Shown in pieces: positions 1 through 7,772 of a DNA stretch of 10,467 bases; positions within the stretch are counted from its first letter, which is position 1; each line of letters opens with the position of its first letter. This stretch comes from an uncultured Erysipelotrichales bacterium. GTDB lineage: Bacteria; Bacillota_I; Bacilli_A; Erysipelotrichales; Coprobacillaceae. The translations under genes were made by a program, and so were the position numbers. The notes beneath the pieces are model-generated. The model searched no databases. It was not told the DNA's origin and saw nothing but the letters and a program-made list of their open reading frames with translations. Location: assembly GCA_934754755.1 (NCBI GenBank), contig CAKVJS010000024.1, positions 1 through 10,467 of the forward strand, in the 5' to 3' direction.

Positions 1-177
1 ATCTTTCAGGATACTAATGATAGTGTAGGAACGTACTATTTATATATTGTACAAGAGGAAGATACGTATCAATCCATTGCGGAACGCTATGCAGGTGATG
101 AATTAACAATTAAAGAATACAATCAAAATAGAGAATTAGAAAAAGGCTGCGTCTTGATTATACCGTATGCTCCATGA
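1..177 (+). CDS. spoVID: C-terminal LysM end of probable SpoVID (5' partial)
   Basis: Frame 1 is open from the left edge to a TGA at 175-177 and gives the last 58 residues of a protein whose start lies outside the window. Residues 13-58 form a LysM module: YLYIVQEEDTY, then SIAERY, then a closing LIIPYAP, the usual pattern of a small peptidoglycan/lipid II-binding repeat at a C-terminus. In Bacillus subtilis SpoVID, a spore coat morphogenetic protein that encases the forespore, ends in such a LysM and is followed by ysxE and valS. The same order here is the main reason for the name. The next gene starts inside the stop codon (ATGA), so the two are translationally coupled. The LysM is clear; the identity as SpoVID rests on synteny, and another LysM protein remains possible. 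Confidence 0.62.
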   Translation: MFQDTNDSVGTYYLYIVQEEDTYQSIAERYAGDELTIKEYNQNRELEKGCVLIIPYAP

Positions 178-1085
178 GAGAAACGCTATTAAATTTCTAT
201 GGGATACAGGCCGTTGGTTTTATAAAGGTTACAGAATATGTATATAAAGTAAAAGCAATGGATCGATTTTATGCCTTGAAATTTACGGCAACCAGAAATA
301 TGGATATTGCCTTTGAACATATTCGTTCTTTGCATTTGAAATGCTTTGTGGATATTATCAAAAATTGCAATGGATCAGCTACCACTGCCTTTGGTAATTA
401 TTATTTTTATGTCATGCCATGGCTGGAAAATGACCAAATCATTATGAAGGAAATTAAGTTAAAAACATACTTAGAGTACTTATCTTATATTCATAATGAG
501 TCCTTTTTTCAGTATAATGTTTCACAAAATTATTTTAATCAACAGATGCAAGATATCACGAAAGTCATTGAGGAAAGGGAACAGTACTACCTTTCCTTAA
601 TGGATAACTATGAAAAGATGTATCAAAGGACGCCTTCTGGATGGATCTTTGTTCTTAACTATTATCGGATTCGGGAATTTTTACACCGAGCAAGAATGTA
701 CTTAGAAAAATATAACGATTATATTTTAGATAATGATTCAGTTCGACTTTCGGTCATTTATAATAACTTTAATTATCAACATATATTAATGGGAGAACAA
801 AAATTAATAGCGATAGATAAGATGGAAATTAATATTTGTATCTATGATATTTATAGTATGTATCAAAAAGTTCCAGAATTGCTTTTTGACTTAGATGGTA
901 TTGCGACCTATTATTTAAATAATGTGGAACTGTTACCGGAGGAAAAACGATTATTATCTTGTTTATTATGTATAGTACCGTATATCGAAATAGAAAAGGA
1001 TGAAATCAAAAATATTGTTAAAATATCAAGGTTATTATATTATTTAGATGGCACACAAACACTCATTGAGCGATTATCTAAGTAA
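174..1085 (+). CDS. ysxE: YsxE-like spore coat protein, degenerate kinase fold (CotS family)
   Basis: A 303-residue protein lying between a SpoVID-like LysM tail and the valS transcription unit, the position of ysxE in Bacillus subtilis. YsxE and CotS are coat-associated proteins with an aminoglycoside-phosphotransferase/choline-kinase-like fold. Visible traces of that fold are a beta-strand lysine in YALKFT (about 33-38), a hinge-like MPWLEN (81-86), and a YLSYIHNES helix (102-110). At the place where a catalytic HGDxHxxN loop would sit, the protein reads YNNFNYQHIL (196-205), with IDKME after it instead of a DFD-type metal site. It is therefore probably not an active kinase. Its start codon overlaps the upstream stop by 4 bp and no separate ribosome site is needed. 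It is slightly shorter than Bacillus YsxE. The role in coat assembly is inferred from family and context. Confidence 0.7.
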   Translation: MRETLLNFYGIQAVGFIKVTEYVYKVKAMDRFYALKFTATRNMDIAFEHIRSLHLKCFVDIIKNCNGSATTAFGNYYFYVMPWLENDQIIMKEIKLKTYLEYLSYIHNESFFQYNVSQNYFNQQMQDITKVIEEREQYYLSLMDNYEKMYQRTPSGWIFVLNYYRIREFLHRARMYLEKYNDYILDNDSVRLSVIYNNFNYQHILMGEQKLIAIDKMEINICIYDIYSMYQKVPELLFDLDGIATYYLNNVELLPEEKRLLSCLLCIVPYIEIEKDEIKNIVKISRLLYYLDGTQTLIERLSK

Positions 1086-1094
1086 GGATGCAGA

Positions 1095-1126
1095 GGCAGC
1101 ATAGGAAAGGCACTATGCCTTTTTTT
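1095..1126 (+). terminator. Intrinsic terminator after the ysxE-like gene
   Basis: GCATAG at 1099-1104 pairs with CTATGC at 1113-1118 across an 8-base loop. The stem can be extended by AGG/CCT around a small bulge, and a run of seven T follows at 1120-1126. It lies 10 bp beyond the ysxE-like stop and before the next promoter, so it separates the spore coat unit from the T-box/valS unit. Confidence 0.8.
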
Positions 1127-1157
1127 ATATTTTGTAAACGATTTCTAGTATAAAAGT

Positions 1158-1186
1158 TTGACTATGAAAAGTGATTTTGTTAGAAT
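1158..1186 (+). promoter_or_regulatory. Sigma-A-type promoter for the T-box leader
   Basis: TTGACT at 1158-1163 and TAGAAT at 1181-1186 are separated by exactly 17 bp; each is one base from the consensus. Transcription would begin near 1192-1194, which is precisely where the T-box stem I starts. That coincidence supports both calls. Confidence 0.85.
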
Positions 1187-1192
1187 ATTGGT

Positions 1193-1405
1193 AGCATAGA
1201 ATGGGAGGAGTATATCTGGTAGCTTTATAGAGAATCCTTGTTGGTGGAAATAGGGTAAGTCAACAGATAAAAGGTAGCCCAGGAGCTTGTTTAGTGAAAA
1301 AGAGTAGGTAAACACGTACCACTGCGTTAAAGTGTAAAGGCATATGCATCATATGTAAAGTAAGGTGGTACCACGAACATTCGTCCTTATGGCGGTGTTT
1401 TTTTT
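1193..1405 (+). promoter_or_regulatory. T-box riboswitch leader, valine-specific (GTA specifier)
   Basis: A complete T-box leader, which senses uncharged tRNA and lets transcription continue. Stem I runs from AGC (1193-1195) to GCT (1285-1287), with a kink-turn-like ATAGAA/GGA asymmetric loop. TGGG 1202-1205 pairs with CCCA 1278-1281, and TATCTG 1213-1218 with CAGATA 1264-1269. The specifier loop carries the conserved AGTA on its 5' side (1209-1212) and GTA (1274-1276), a valine codon, on its 3' side. The apical stem ATCCT/AGGGT (1234-1238/1252-1256) holds a GGTGGAA loop. Stem II elements (GGTA/TACC, then CACT/AGTG) and stem III (CATATG 1341-1346/1350-1355) follow. The canonical T-box AAGGTGGTACCACG is at 1362-1375; its TGGT would pair with the ACCA end of tRNA-Val. 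TAAGG 1361-1365 pairs with CCTTA 1385-1389 to form the antiterminator. valS is the second gene downstream, matching the specifier. Confidence 0.95.
1376..1405 (+). terminator. T-box attenuator terminator
   Basis: AACA 1376-1379 pairs with TGTT 1396-1399, and CGTC 1382-1385 with GGCG 1391-1394 (one G-U pair). A T-G wobble and a bulged T join the two helices, and the loop is CTTAT. Eight T follow at 1398-1405. The 5' arm and loop overlap the CCTTA needed for the antiterminator, so the two structures exclude each other as expected for T-box attenuation. Confidence 0.8.
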
Positions 1406-1427
1406 ATGTTGAAAAGGAGAGATACGG

Positions 1428-2081
1428 ATGAATTTTACATCAATACTAATGATTGGTTTAGTGTTTTTAGTAGTCGTAACAATAAATCGGCTTATCAAAG
1501 CTAAACAACTACAAAAAAAGGCAAATGAGAAGTATTTACAAGATTTAGAGAAGTATAAAAGCATTACAAGTGAACAGTTCGATGCCATAGATGATAAGGA
1601 TTTAACCAATGCTATTTTATTTCATATTATTGGTAAAGAAGATGGCTTATATGAACAAGACGGAGAGTCAGATCTATCTTTATATGATGTTTTAAGCGAC
1701 GGAGAACGCATGATCTATGCTATATACTTGGTAGAGATTGCAATGCGCGGGGGAAGGGGATCCTTACATTCTTTCTTTATTGAAGAACAGTATGAAAAAT
1801 ATCGTCCTTACGTCCAACAAGCATTCCGTGATATTGATTGTCCCAATATCGCTGATTTAATTAAGGCAGCGGCTCGTTTAGCACAAATTATTGAACAGGA
1901 CTTAGATGATGAAGAAAATGATATTGATCAAAAATATGCAAACTATAACTTTGCGGATTATACTCGCACGATAATAGAAATGTTAAAAACTTCAGATGTA
2001 TTAACAAAGGCAGCAACATATATAAAAAATCATAAGGCAATGTTTATTGATGAAGATAAGGGAGAGAGTCGTAATGCATAA
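1428..2081 (+). CDS. Membrane-anchored DUF4375/DMP19-like protein, unknown function
   Basis: A 217-residue protein with an N-terminal hydrophobic helix (about 4-19), followed by Arg/Lys-rich residues and a charged, probably coiled-coil stretch (22-47). This predicts a single membrane anchor with the body in the cytoplasm. Residues about 88-155 resemble the DUF4375 (DMP19-like) fold: LSDGERMIYAIYLVEIAMRG, then a Gly-rich turn and SFF, then an AFRDIDCPNIADLIKAA helix. The family's usual NNGG turn is replaced by RGGRG. An acidic linker (DLDDEEND, 158-165) precedes a helical C-terminus. The ATG at 1428 has AAGGAGA at 1414-1420 ahead of it. It is the first gene after the valine T-box and overlaps valS by 8 bp, so it should be induced together with valS under valine-tRNA shortage. 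DUF4375 proteins have no settled general function, and I cannot assign one here; the family match is by eye. Confidence 0.8.
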   Translation: MNFTSILMIGLVFLVVVTINRLIKAKQLQKKANEKYLQDLEKYKSITSEQFDAIDDKDLTNAILFHIIGKEDGLYEQDGESDLSLYDVLSDGERMIYAIYLVEIAMRGGRGSLHSFFIEEQYEKYRPYVQQAFRDIDCPNIADLIKAAARLAQIIEQDLDDEENDIDQKYANYNFADYTRTIIEMLKTSDVLTKAATYIKNHKAMFIDEDKGESRNA

Positions 2082-4686
2082 AGAATTAGCTTCAAAATAT
2101 AATCATAAAACGGTAGAAACAGGAAAGTATGAAAAATGGCTAGAAAAGAAGTATTTTGAGGCTGGCGATCTTTCTAAAAAACCGTATACAATTGTTATAC
2201 CACCACCCAACGTAACGGGGAAATTACATCTAGGGCATGCCTGGGATACAACAATTCAAGATATGATCATACGTTACAAGCGGATGCAAGGATATGATGC
2301 CCTGTGGTTGCCAGGTATGGATCATGCGGGTATTGCTACCCAAGCAAAAGTGGAACAGAGAATGGCACAAGAAGGATTGTCTCGCTATGATTTAGGGCGG
2401 GATAAATTTCTTGAAAAAACATGGTCTTGGAAAGAAGAGTATGCGGATATTATCCGCCAACAATGGGCTAAGTTAGGGTTGTCTCTTGACTATTCTAAGG
2501 AACGATTTACATTAGATAAGGGATTAAACGATGCGGTTAATGAAGTTTTTATTCGCTTGTATAATAAGGGGTATATTTATCAAGGAAAACGGATTATCCA
2601 TTGGGATCCAAAGCAAAGAACAGCTCTGTCTAATATCGAAGTGATTTATAAAGAAGTCGAAGGAAAACTATATCATTTTACATACCCAGTTGTGGATAGT
2701 GATCAGACGGTTATCATTGCAACGACGCGACCAGAAACGATGTTTGCGGATCAAGCGATTTTTGTCCATCCGGAAGATGAACGTTATCATAACTTTATTG
2801 GTAAATCAGTTATTAATCCTGCTAATGGAGAAGTGCTACCGGTTCTTGCAGACAGTTATATTGATCGAGATTTTGGAACTGCCGTTATGAAGTGTACACC
2901 AGCCCATGATCCAAACGATTTTCAGTTGGCGAAAAAGTATCAGTTAGAAATGCCTATTTGTATGCATGATGATGGAACGATGAATGCTTTAGCTGGTAAA
3001 TATGAGGGTATGGATCGGTTTGCTTGTCGCCAAGCGTTAGTGGCTGATTTACAACAAGCTGGCTATGTAGATTGTATTGAACCATATACCCATCAAGTAG
3101 GGCACTCGGAAAGAAGTGGTGTAGTAGTCGAACCATATCTTTCTAAACAATGGTTTGTGAAAATGGATCCACTTGCGAAAGAGGCATTAGCGAATCAATT
3201 GAATGCGGAGGATAAAGTTTCTTTTGTACCGGAAAGATTTGAAAAGATATTTAGTCAATGGATGGAAAATATAGAGGATTGGTGTATTTCTCGTCAACTT
3301 TGGTGGGGACATCGAATTCCTGCCTGGTATCATAAACAAACCGGCGAATTATATGTTGGAAAAAGTGCGCCAAGTGGGGATTGGATCCAAGAGGAAGATG
3401 TACTAGATACTTGGTTTTCAAGTGCGTTATGGCCATTTTCTACATTGGGTTGGCCAGATTTGGAAACCCCCTTATTTAAACGTTATTTTCCAACCAATAC
3501 ACTTGTGACAGCCTATGATATTATATTCTTTTGGGTAAGTCGTATGATTTTTCAATCCCTGGAAGTTACTCAACAAAGGCCTTTTAAACATGTACTCATT
3601 CATGGCTTGATCCGTGATGAACAAGGCCGTAAGATGTCTAAGTCATTAGGCAACGGGGTGGATCCCATGGATGTTATCGAAAAGTATGGAGCGGATACGT
3701 TACGTTTCTTTTTAACTACGAATTCAGCCCCTGGTATGGATTTACGCTACACCCCAGAAAAATTGGAAGCTTCTTGGAATTTTATTAATAAAATATGGAA
3801 TGCAGCTCGCTTTATTCAATTACATATGGAAGAAGGACAAGCTTATAATACAGTACCTAAAAATTTAAATATTTGTGACCAGTGGATTTTACATCGCCTT
3901 AATGAGGTGATCCAAGAGGTCGATACGAATATGGAGGCTTTTGAATTTGTGAATGTGGGAAACGCATTATATCGCTTTATCTGGTTTGATTTTTGTTCTT
4001 GGTATATTGAATTATCAAAAACCTCTTTAGCGAGTGATGATAACGAACAAAAAGAGGCAAGCGTGTATACGCTAGTCTATGTATTTGATGCGATTGTCCG
4101 AATGTTACATCCTTTTATGCCTTTTGTTACGGAAGAATTATTTGAAATATTACCAGATCGGGAAGAATCTGTATGTATTGCTCCGTGGCCAGAAGTAAAT
4201 ACTGCCTTTGATTTTGTATACTGTAAAGAGCCCTTTGCCTATATGATTGATATAATAAAGGCGATTCGTGAAGTACGTGCTACATATACAATTAAACGAT
4301 CTATCGAAATTACTTATAGCATTGATAGTAAAGGGAATTCTTTAGATGAAGTACTAGCCATAGCGAGCCCCTATATTAAAAGATTATGTAATGCGGTTTG
4401 CGTCAACGAGCAGGCGGAAGATGGTGAAGTAGCGAAAAAAGCGGTTAAGGGTGGAAATACAGTATCCGTTGCCCTAGGAAAGTATATTAATAAAGAGGAA
4501 GAACAAAAAAAGGTGAAAGAACAATGTGAACATCTTTTACTAGAAATCGAACGTTGTCAAAAAATGTTAGCGAATCCTAATTTTGTTAATAAGGCACCAA
4601 AACAAAAAGTAGATTTAGAAAAGAAGAAATTGGCAGAATATCAATTACAATATGCGGCTGCTAAAGAAATGTTGGCCGGTCAATAG
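2074..4686 (+). CDS. valS: Valine--tRNA ligase
   Basis: An 870-residue class I aminoacyl-tRNA synthetase that charges tRNA-Val and edits misactivated threonine. HLGH, the HIGH signature, is at 52-55 after PPPNVTGK, and KMSKS is at 520-524. The CP1 editing domain shows TTRPET (217-222) and a TPAHDPNDF motif. The WCISRQLWWGHRIP and DTWFSSALWPFSTLGWP blocks are typical of ValRS. An anticodon-binding domain follows with PFMPFVTEELFE near 680. Residues about 804-870 form the Lys/Glu-rich coiled-coil arm characteristic of bacterial ValRS. The ATG at 2074 is chosen because GGGAGAG lies just upstream and the protein then begins HKELASKYN; a TTG at 2047 would add nine unneeded residues. It overlaps the DUF4375-like gene by 8 bp and is controlled by the T-box at 1193-1405. 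In Bacillus folC follows valS; here recG does. Confidence 0.98.
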   Translation: MHKELASKYNHKTVETGKYEKWLEKKYFEAGDLSKKPYTIVIPPPNVTGKLHLGHAWDTTIQDMIIRYKRMQGYDALWLPGMDHAGIATQAKVEQRMAQEGLSRYDLGRDKFLEKTWSWKEEYADIIRQQWAKLGLSLDYSKERFTLDKGLNDAVNEVFIRLYNKGYIYQGKRIIHWDPKQRTALSNIEVIYKEVEGKLYHFTYPVVDSDQTVIIATTRPETMFADQAIFVHPEDERYHNFIGKSVINPANGEVLPVLADSYIDRDFGTAVMKCTPAHDPNDFQLAKKYQLEMPICMHDDGTMNALAGKYEGMDRFACRQALVADLQQAGYVDCIEPYTHQVGHSERSGVVVEPYLSKQWFVKMDPLAKEALANQLNAEDKVSFVPERFEKIFSQWMENIEDWCISRQLWWGHRIPAWYHKQTGELYVGKSAPSGDWIQEEDVLDTWFSSALWPFSTLGWPDLETPLFKRYFPTNTLVTAYDIIFFWVSRMIFQSLEVTQQRPFKHVLIHGLIRDEQGRKMSKSLGNGVDPMDVIEKYGADTLRFFLTTNSAPGMDLRYTPEKLEASWNFINKIWNAARFIQLHMEEGQAYNTVPKNLNICDQWILHRLNEVIQEVDTNMEAFEFVNVGNALYRFIWFDFCSWYIELSKTSLASDDNEQKEASVYTLVYVFDAIVRMLHPFMPFVTEELFEILPDREESVCIAPWPEVNTAFDFVYCKEPFAYMIDIIKAIREVRATYTIKRSIEITYSIDSKGNSLDEVLAIASPYIKRLCNAVCVNEQAEDGEVAKKAVKGGNTVSVALGKYINKEEEQKKVKEQCEHLLLEIERCQKMLANPNFVNKAPKQKVDLEKKKLAEYQLQYAAAKEMLAGQ

Positions 4687-4718
4687 TACGTAATAAAAGG
4701 GGAAGATGTATGTATAAA

Positions 4719-4727
4719 TGGTATAAT
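4719..4727 (+). promoter_or_regulatory. Candidate extended -10 promoter ahead of recG
   Basis: TGGTATAAT is a perfect extended -10 element (TG, one base, TATAAT) in the 72-bp gap between valS and recG. No good -35 hexamer is visible 16-18 bp upstream, which extended -10 promoters tolerate. No terminator is seen after valS, so recG may be transcribed both from here and by readthrough. Confidence 0.5.
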
Positions 4728-4758
4728 AAAGACATCGTAATAAAGAAAAGAGATAGCT

Positions 4759-6774
4759 ATGGATAACACACCTATAGCTGTACTTTCCATAACCAAAAGT
4801 CGAATCTCCTTGTTGGAGACGATGGGCATTTATACAGTAGAACATTTGCTTTGCACATACCCTTATCGCTATGATATAATCAAAGCAACCGATCTAATCG
4901 ATCACGAAAAAGTAACCATTGAAGGAACCCTGGTGTCTGTTCCTAAGGTTTATTATCGGGGTCGCTTTTCCCGATTTGTATTCACTTTATCCTATCAAGA
5001 ACAACAGATAGAAGTTACCGTCTTTAATCGAGCGTATATTGTTAAACAAATGCATATTGGTGAGGTTCTTACACTGCGTGGGGTATATAAGGCGGACAAA
5101 AAGCAGTTGGTAGCAAGTGATATTTATTTACAACCCTTAGCAGCTTTGCCTGCTATCACACCTGTATATTCCTTAAAAAAGGGAATATCCCAGAAATCCT
5201 TTCAAGGCTACATAAAAAAGGCCTTATTGTATAAACAAGGCAAAATCGTGGATACGTTACCGATAGAACTGATGCAAAAACATTCCTTAATCCATAAGGA
5301 GATGGCTGTCCGTTGTATTCATTTTCCCCAAACAACAAAGGATATTGTATCGGGATTGCGGTATTTAAAGTATGAAGAATTTTTTCAATTTCAACTTACG
5401 ATGCAATATGTGAAGCGACATCGAAAGGAAAAATGGGGTGTTTCTAAGCAATTTGATAGAAAAAAAATTAACGATTTTATTGATACCCTTCCTTTTTCTT
5501 TGACGAAGGATCAAATTACCGCCTGTCAAGCTATCTTAGATGACTTACAAAGTGATCAGATGATGTACCGCTTTGTACAAGGAGATGTAGGTAGTGGAAA
5601 AACAATCGTTGGTGCTATTGCTATGCAAGCCTGTTGCTTGGCTGGTTTTCAATGTGCATTTATGGCGCCCACAGAAATACTAGCTTCGCAACATTATCAG
5701 GCTTTAACTGATTTATTTAAAGAATGCGACTTACATATAGCTTTATTAGTTGGAAAATATACGGATAAACAAAAACGGAGTATTTATGAACAATTAGAGA
5801 ATGGTGAAATAGATATTGTGGTTGGTACACACGCTCTATTTCAGGAAAAAGTTGTGTATCATCGTTTGGGGTTGGTCATTGCTGATGAACAACACCGCTT
5901 TGGTGTTAAACAAAGAAAGGCACTCAAGGATAAAGGAAAACAGGTGGATTTTTTAATCATGAGTGCAACTCCCATTCCACGCACTCTTGCGATCAGTTTA
6001 TATGGGGATATGGATGTTTCCACGATTAAATCTATGCCACAAGGACGTCAAAGTGTCATTACCAAATGGATAAAGGCAAGCACCATGAAACCAATATTAA
6101 AGGAGGTAAGAGCCTACTTGGATAGTGGCGGACAGTGTTATGTTGTTTGTCCGCTCATTAGTGAAAGTGAAGCATTACATAGCAAGGATGCCACTTCGAT
6201 CTATGCGGCAATGCAAGCTTATTTTAAAGGAAGATATACGATTGGCCTTTTGCACGGAAAAATGACAGCCGATCAGAAAGATGAAATGATGCAGGCCTTT
6301 ATGTTACGAGAAATTCAGATATTGGTTTCCACTACCGTCATTGAGGTGGGAGTCAATGTTGTCAATGCTAACATGATGATTATTTACAATGCGGAACGTT
6401 TTGGACTTAGTCAATTGCATCAATTACGTGGACGAATTGGTCGGGGGACAAGCAAGGCATATTGTTATTTACTATCCAACAGCTCCAGTGAAGAGGCTCG
6501 TGAGAGATTGAGTTATATAACGGAGTGCCATGATGGTTTTGCCTTATCCGCCTTCGATTTAAAAATGCGTGGACCAGGAGATTTATTAGGGGATAAACAA
6601 AGTGGCTTACCTGTCTTTACGATTGCTTCGATAAGCCAAGATGGTGATATACTAGAGGTAGCTAGAAAAGATGTTCAATTACTTTTGGAATCATCAAGTC
6701 AGGATCCAGCCTACCAAAGGATGTTGTCTGATATAAAGCAAAAGTTAACACAAAATAATCAATATATTGATTAA
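4759..6774 (+). CDS. recG: ATP-dependent DNA helicase RecG
   Basis: A 671-residue superfamily 2 helicase, close to the usual RecG length of about 680, which remodels stalled replication forks and branched recombination intermediates. An N-terminal helical region is followed by an OB-fold wedge domain (about 50-140) that splits the junction. The motor shows Walker A GDVGSGKT (275-282), the DEQH box (376-379) within ADEQHRFGVKQR, motif III SATPIPRT from 402, and motif VI QLRGRIGRG (555-563). The C-terminal TRG region contains DLKMRGPGDLLGDKQSG (RGPGD at 604-608), which couples ATP hydrolysis to DNA translocation. The ATG at 4759 has only a modest AAGAGA ribosome site. plsX follows after 20 bp, so the two are probably in one transcript. 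All expected motifs are intact. Confidence 0.98.
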   Translation: MDNTPIAVLSITKSRISLLETMGIYTVEHLLCTYPYRYDIIKATDLIDHEKVTIEGTLVSVPKVYYRGRFSRFVFTLSYQEQQIEVTVFNRAYIVKQMHIGEVLTLRGVYKADKKQLVASDIYLQPLAALPAITPVYSLKKGISQKSFQGYIKKALLYKQGKIVDTLPIELMQKHSLIHKEMAVRCIHFPQTTKDIVSGLRYLKYEEFFQFQLTMQYVKRHRKEKWGVSKQFDRKKINDFIDTLPFSLTKDQITACQAILDDLQSDQMMYRFVQGDVGSGKTIVGAIAMQACCLAGFQCAFMAPTEILASQHYQALTDLFKECDLHIALLVGKYTDKQKRSIYEQLENGEIDIVVGTHALFQEKVVYHRLGLVIADEQHRFGVKQRKALKDKGKQVDFLIMSATPIPRTLAISLYGDMDVSTIKSMPQGRQSVITKWIKASTMKPILKEVRAYLDSGGQCYVVCPLISESEALHSKDATSIYAAMQAYFKGRYTIGLLHGKMTADQKDEMMQAFMLREIQILVSTTVIEVGVNVVNANMMIIYNAERFGLSQLHQLRGRIGRGTSKAYCYLLSNSSSEEARERLSYITECHDGFALSAFDLKMRGPGDLLGDKQSGLPVFTIASISQDGDILEVARKDVQLLLESSSQDPAYQRMLSDIKQKLTQNNQYID

Positions 6775-6794
6775 AAAGATAAAGAGGTGAAACA

Positions 6795-7772
6795 ATGAAA
6801 TTAGCGATTGACGCTATGTCCGGTGATCGGGGTAGTGAAATTGTAGTACAGGCCTGCGAGGCTTTTTTACAAAAAAACACAGAAGATACGTTATATGTAG
6901 TTGGTAAAGTAGAAGAGTTACAGGTACTAGCCAAGCATCCGCAGGTGATTCTAGAAGATGCTAGAGATGTTATCGACATGCACGAAAACATTGTCGGTAT
7001 TCGTCATAAAAAGGAAGCGAGTATGGTTAAGGCTATGCTTTTAGCTAGAAAAGGAACAGTAGATGCGGTTGTTTCTTGTGGTAATACCGGCGCCTATTTT
7101 GCAGCAGCATCCCTTTTTTTGAAACGATTAAAAGGGGTCGAGAGATCCTGTTTAATGGCGCAATTACCAAATCTGCAACAACAACCTATGGTGATGTTAG
7201 ATGTTGGTGCAAATGCAGAAAATACAGCTCAGCAGTTATTATCCTTCGCGATTATGGGAAGCATATATATGCGTGCCGTATATACGAAAGCAAAACCTAG
7301 CGTGGCTTTGCTGAATATTGGTAGTGAAAATCATAAGGGTGATGCTTTGCATCAAGAGACATATACCCTATTAGAAAATAATCCAATGATTCATTTTGTT
7401 GGTAATATAGAAGGTAAAGAGATCTTGGCAGGAGAAGTGGATGTCATTGTAACCGATGGTTTTAGTGGCAATATTGCTTTAAAAACAGCAGAAGGTGTTG
7501 CCAATACAATGTTTCGTGTAATCAAGGATTCCTTGCTCTCTTCTACCAAAGGTAAGATTGGAGCTTGGCTTGCAAAAGATAATCTGATGCATTGCTCGCA
7601 AGTATTTAATGCCGATAGTGCCGGAGGAGCACTTATGATCGGTTTAGAAAAACCAGTAATCAAGGCGCACGGTGCCAGCAATGCAGCAGCATTTGAAAGT
7701 GCTATGCATATTGCCAGTACAATGGTGAACCGTGAAGTTGCTCAGAAAATAAAGGAAGGATTGATATTGTGA
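6795..7772 (+). CDS. plsX: Phosphate acyltransferase PlsX
   Basis: A 325-residue peripheral membrane enzyme that converts acyl-ACP and phosphate to acyl-phosphate, the donor used by PlsY in the first step of phospholipid synthesis. Recognisable family blocks are IDAMSGDRGSE near the N-terminus (the usual AMGGD has Ser at the first Gly), VSCGNTGAYFAAA, MLDVGANAENTA, LLNIGSENHKGD, and FVGNIEGKEI followed by VDVIVTDGFSGNIALK. The start ATG has a strong AAAGAGGTGA site at 6781-6790. Its TGA overlaps the GTG of rnc by 4 bp, indicating translational coupling. In Bacillus plsX sits between fapR and fabD in a lipid operon; here no fapR, fab or acpP gene is adjacent, so lipid-specific regulation is not evident. 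Confidence 0.97.
   Translation: MKLAIDAMSGDRGSEIVVQACEAFLQKNTEDTLYVVGKVEELQVLAKHPQVILEDARDVIDMHENIVGIRHKKEASMVKAMLLARKGTVDAVVSCGNTGAYFAAASLFLKRLKGVERSCLMAQLPNLQQQPMVMLDVGANAENTAQQLLSFAIMGSIYMRAVYTKAKPSVALLNIGSENHKGDALHQETYTLLENNPMIHFVGNIEGKEILAGEVDVIVTDGFSGNIALKTAEGVANTMFRVIKDSLLSSTKGKIGAWLAKDNLMHCSQVFNADSAGGALMIGLEKPVIKAHGASNAAAFESAMHIASTMVNREVAQKIKEGLIL

Noticed and set aside
1349..1609. Minus-strand open frame of 86 codons
   Set aside because: It runs antisense across the T-box terminator and the start of the DUF4375-like gene, with no domain and no separate context; it is a shadow frame.
2047..2073. TTG start giving valS nine extra N-terminal residues
   Set aside because: The ATG at 2074 has GGGAGAG properly spaced before it, and the added residues lie wholly within the preceding gene.
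6662..6991. Minus-strand open frame of 109 codons
   Set aside because: It covers the recG end and plsX start antisense; both of those genes are unmistakable and the frame has no recognisable domain.
7391..7681. Minus-strand open frame of 96 codons inside plsX
   Set aside because: It lies entirely antisense to conserved PlsX blocks and shows no features of its own.
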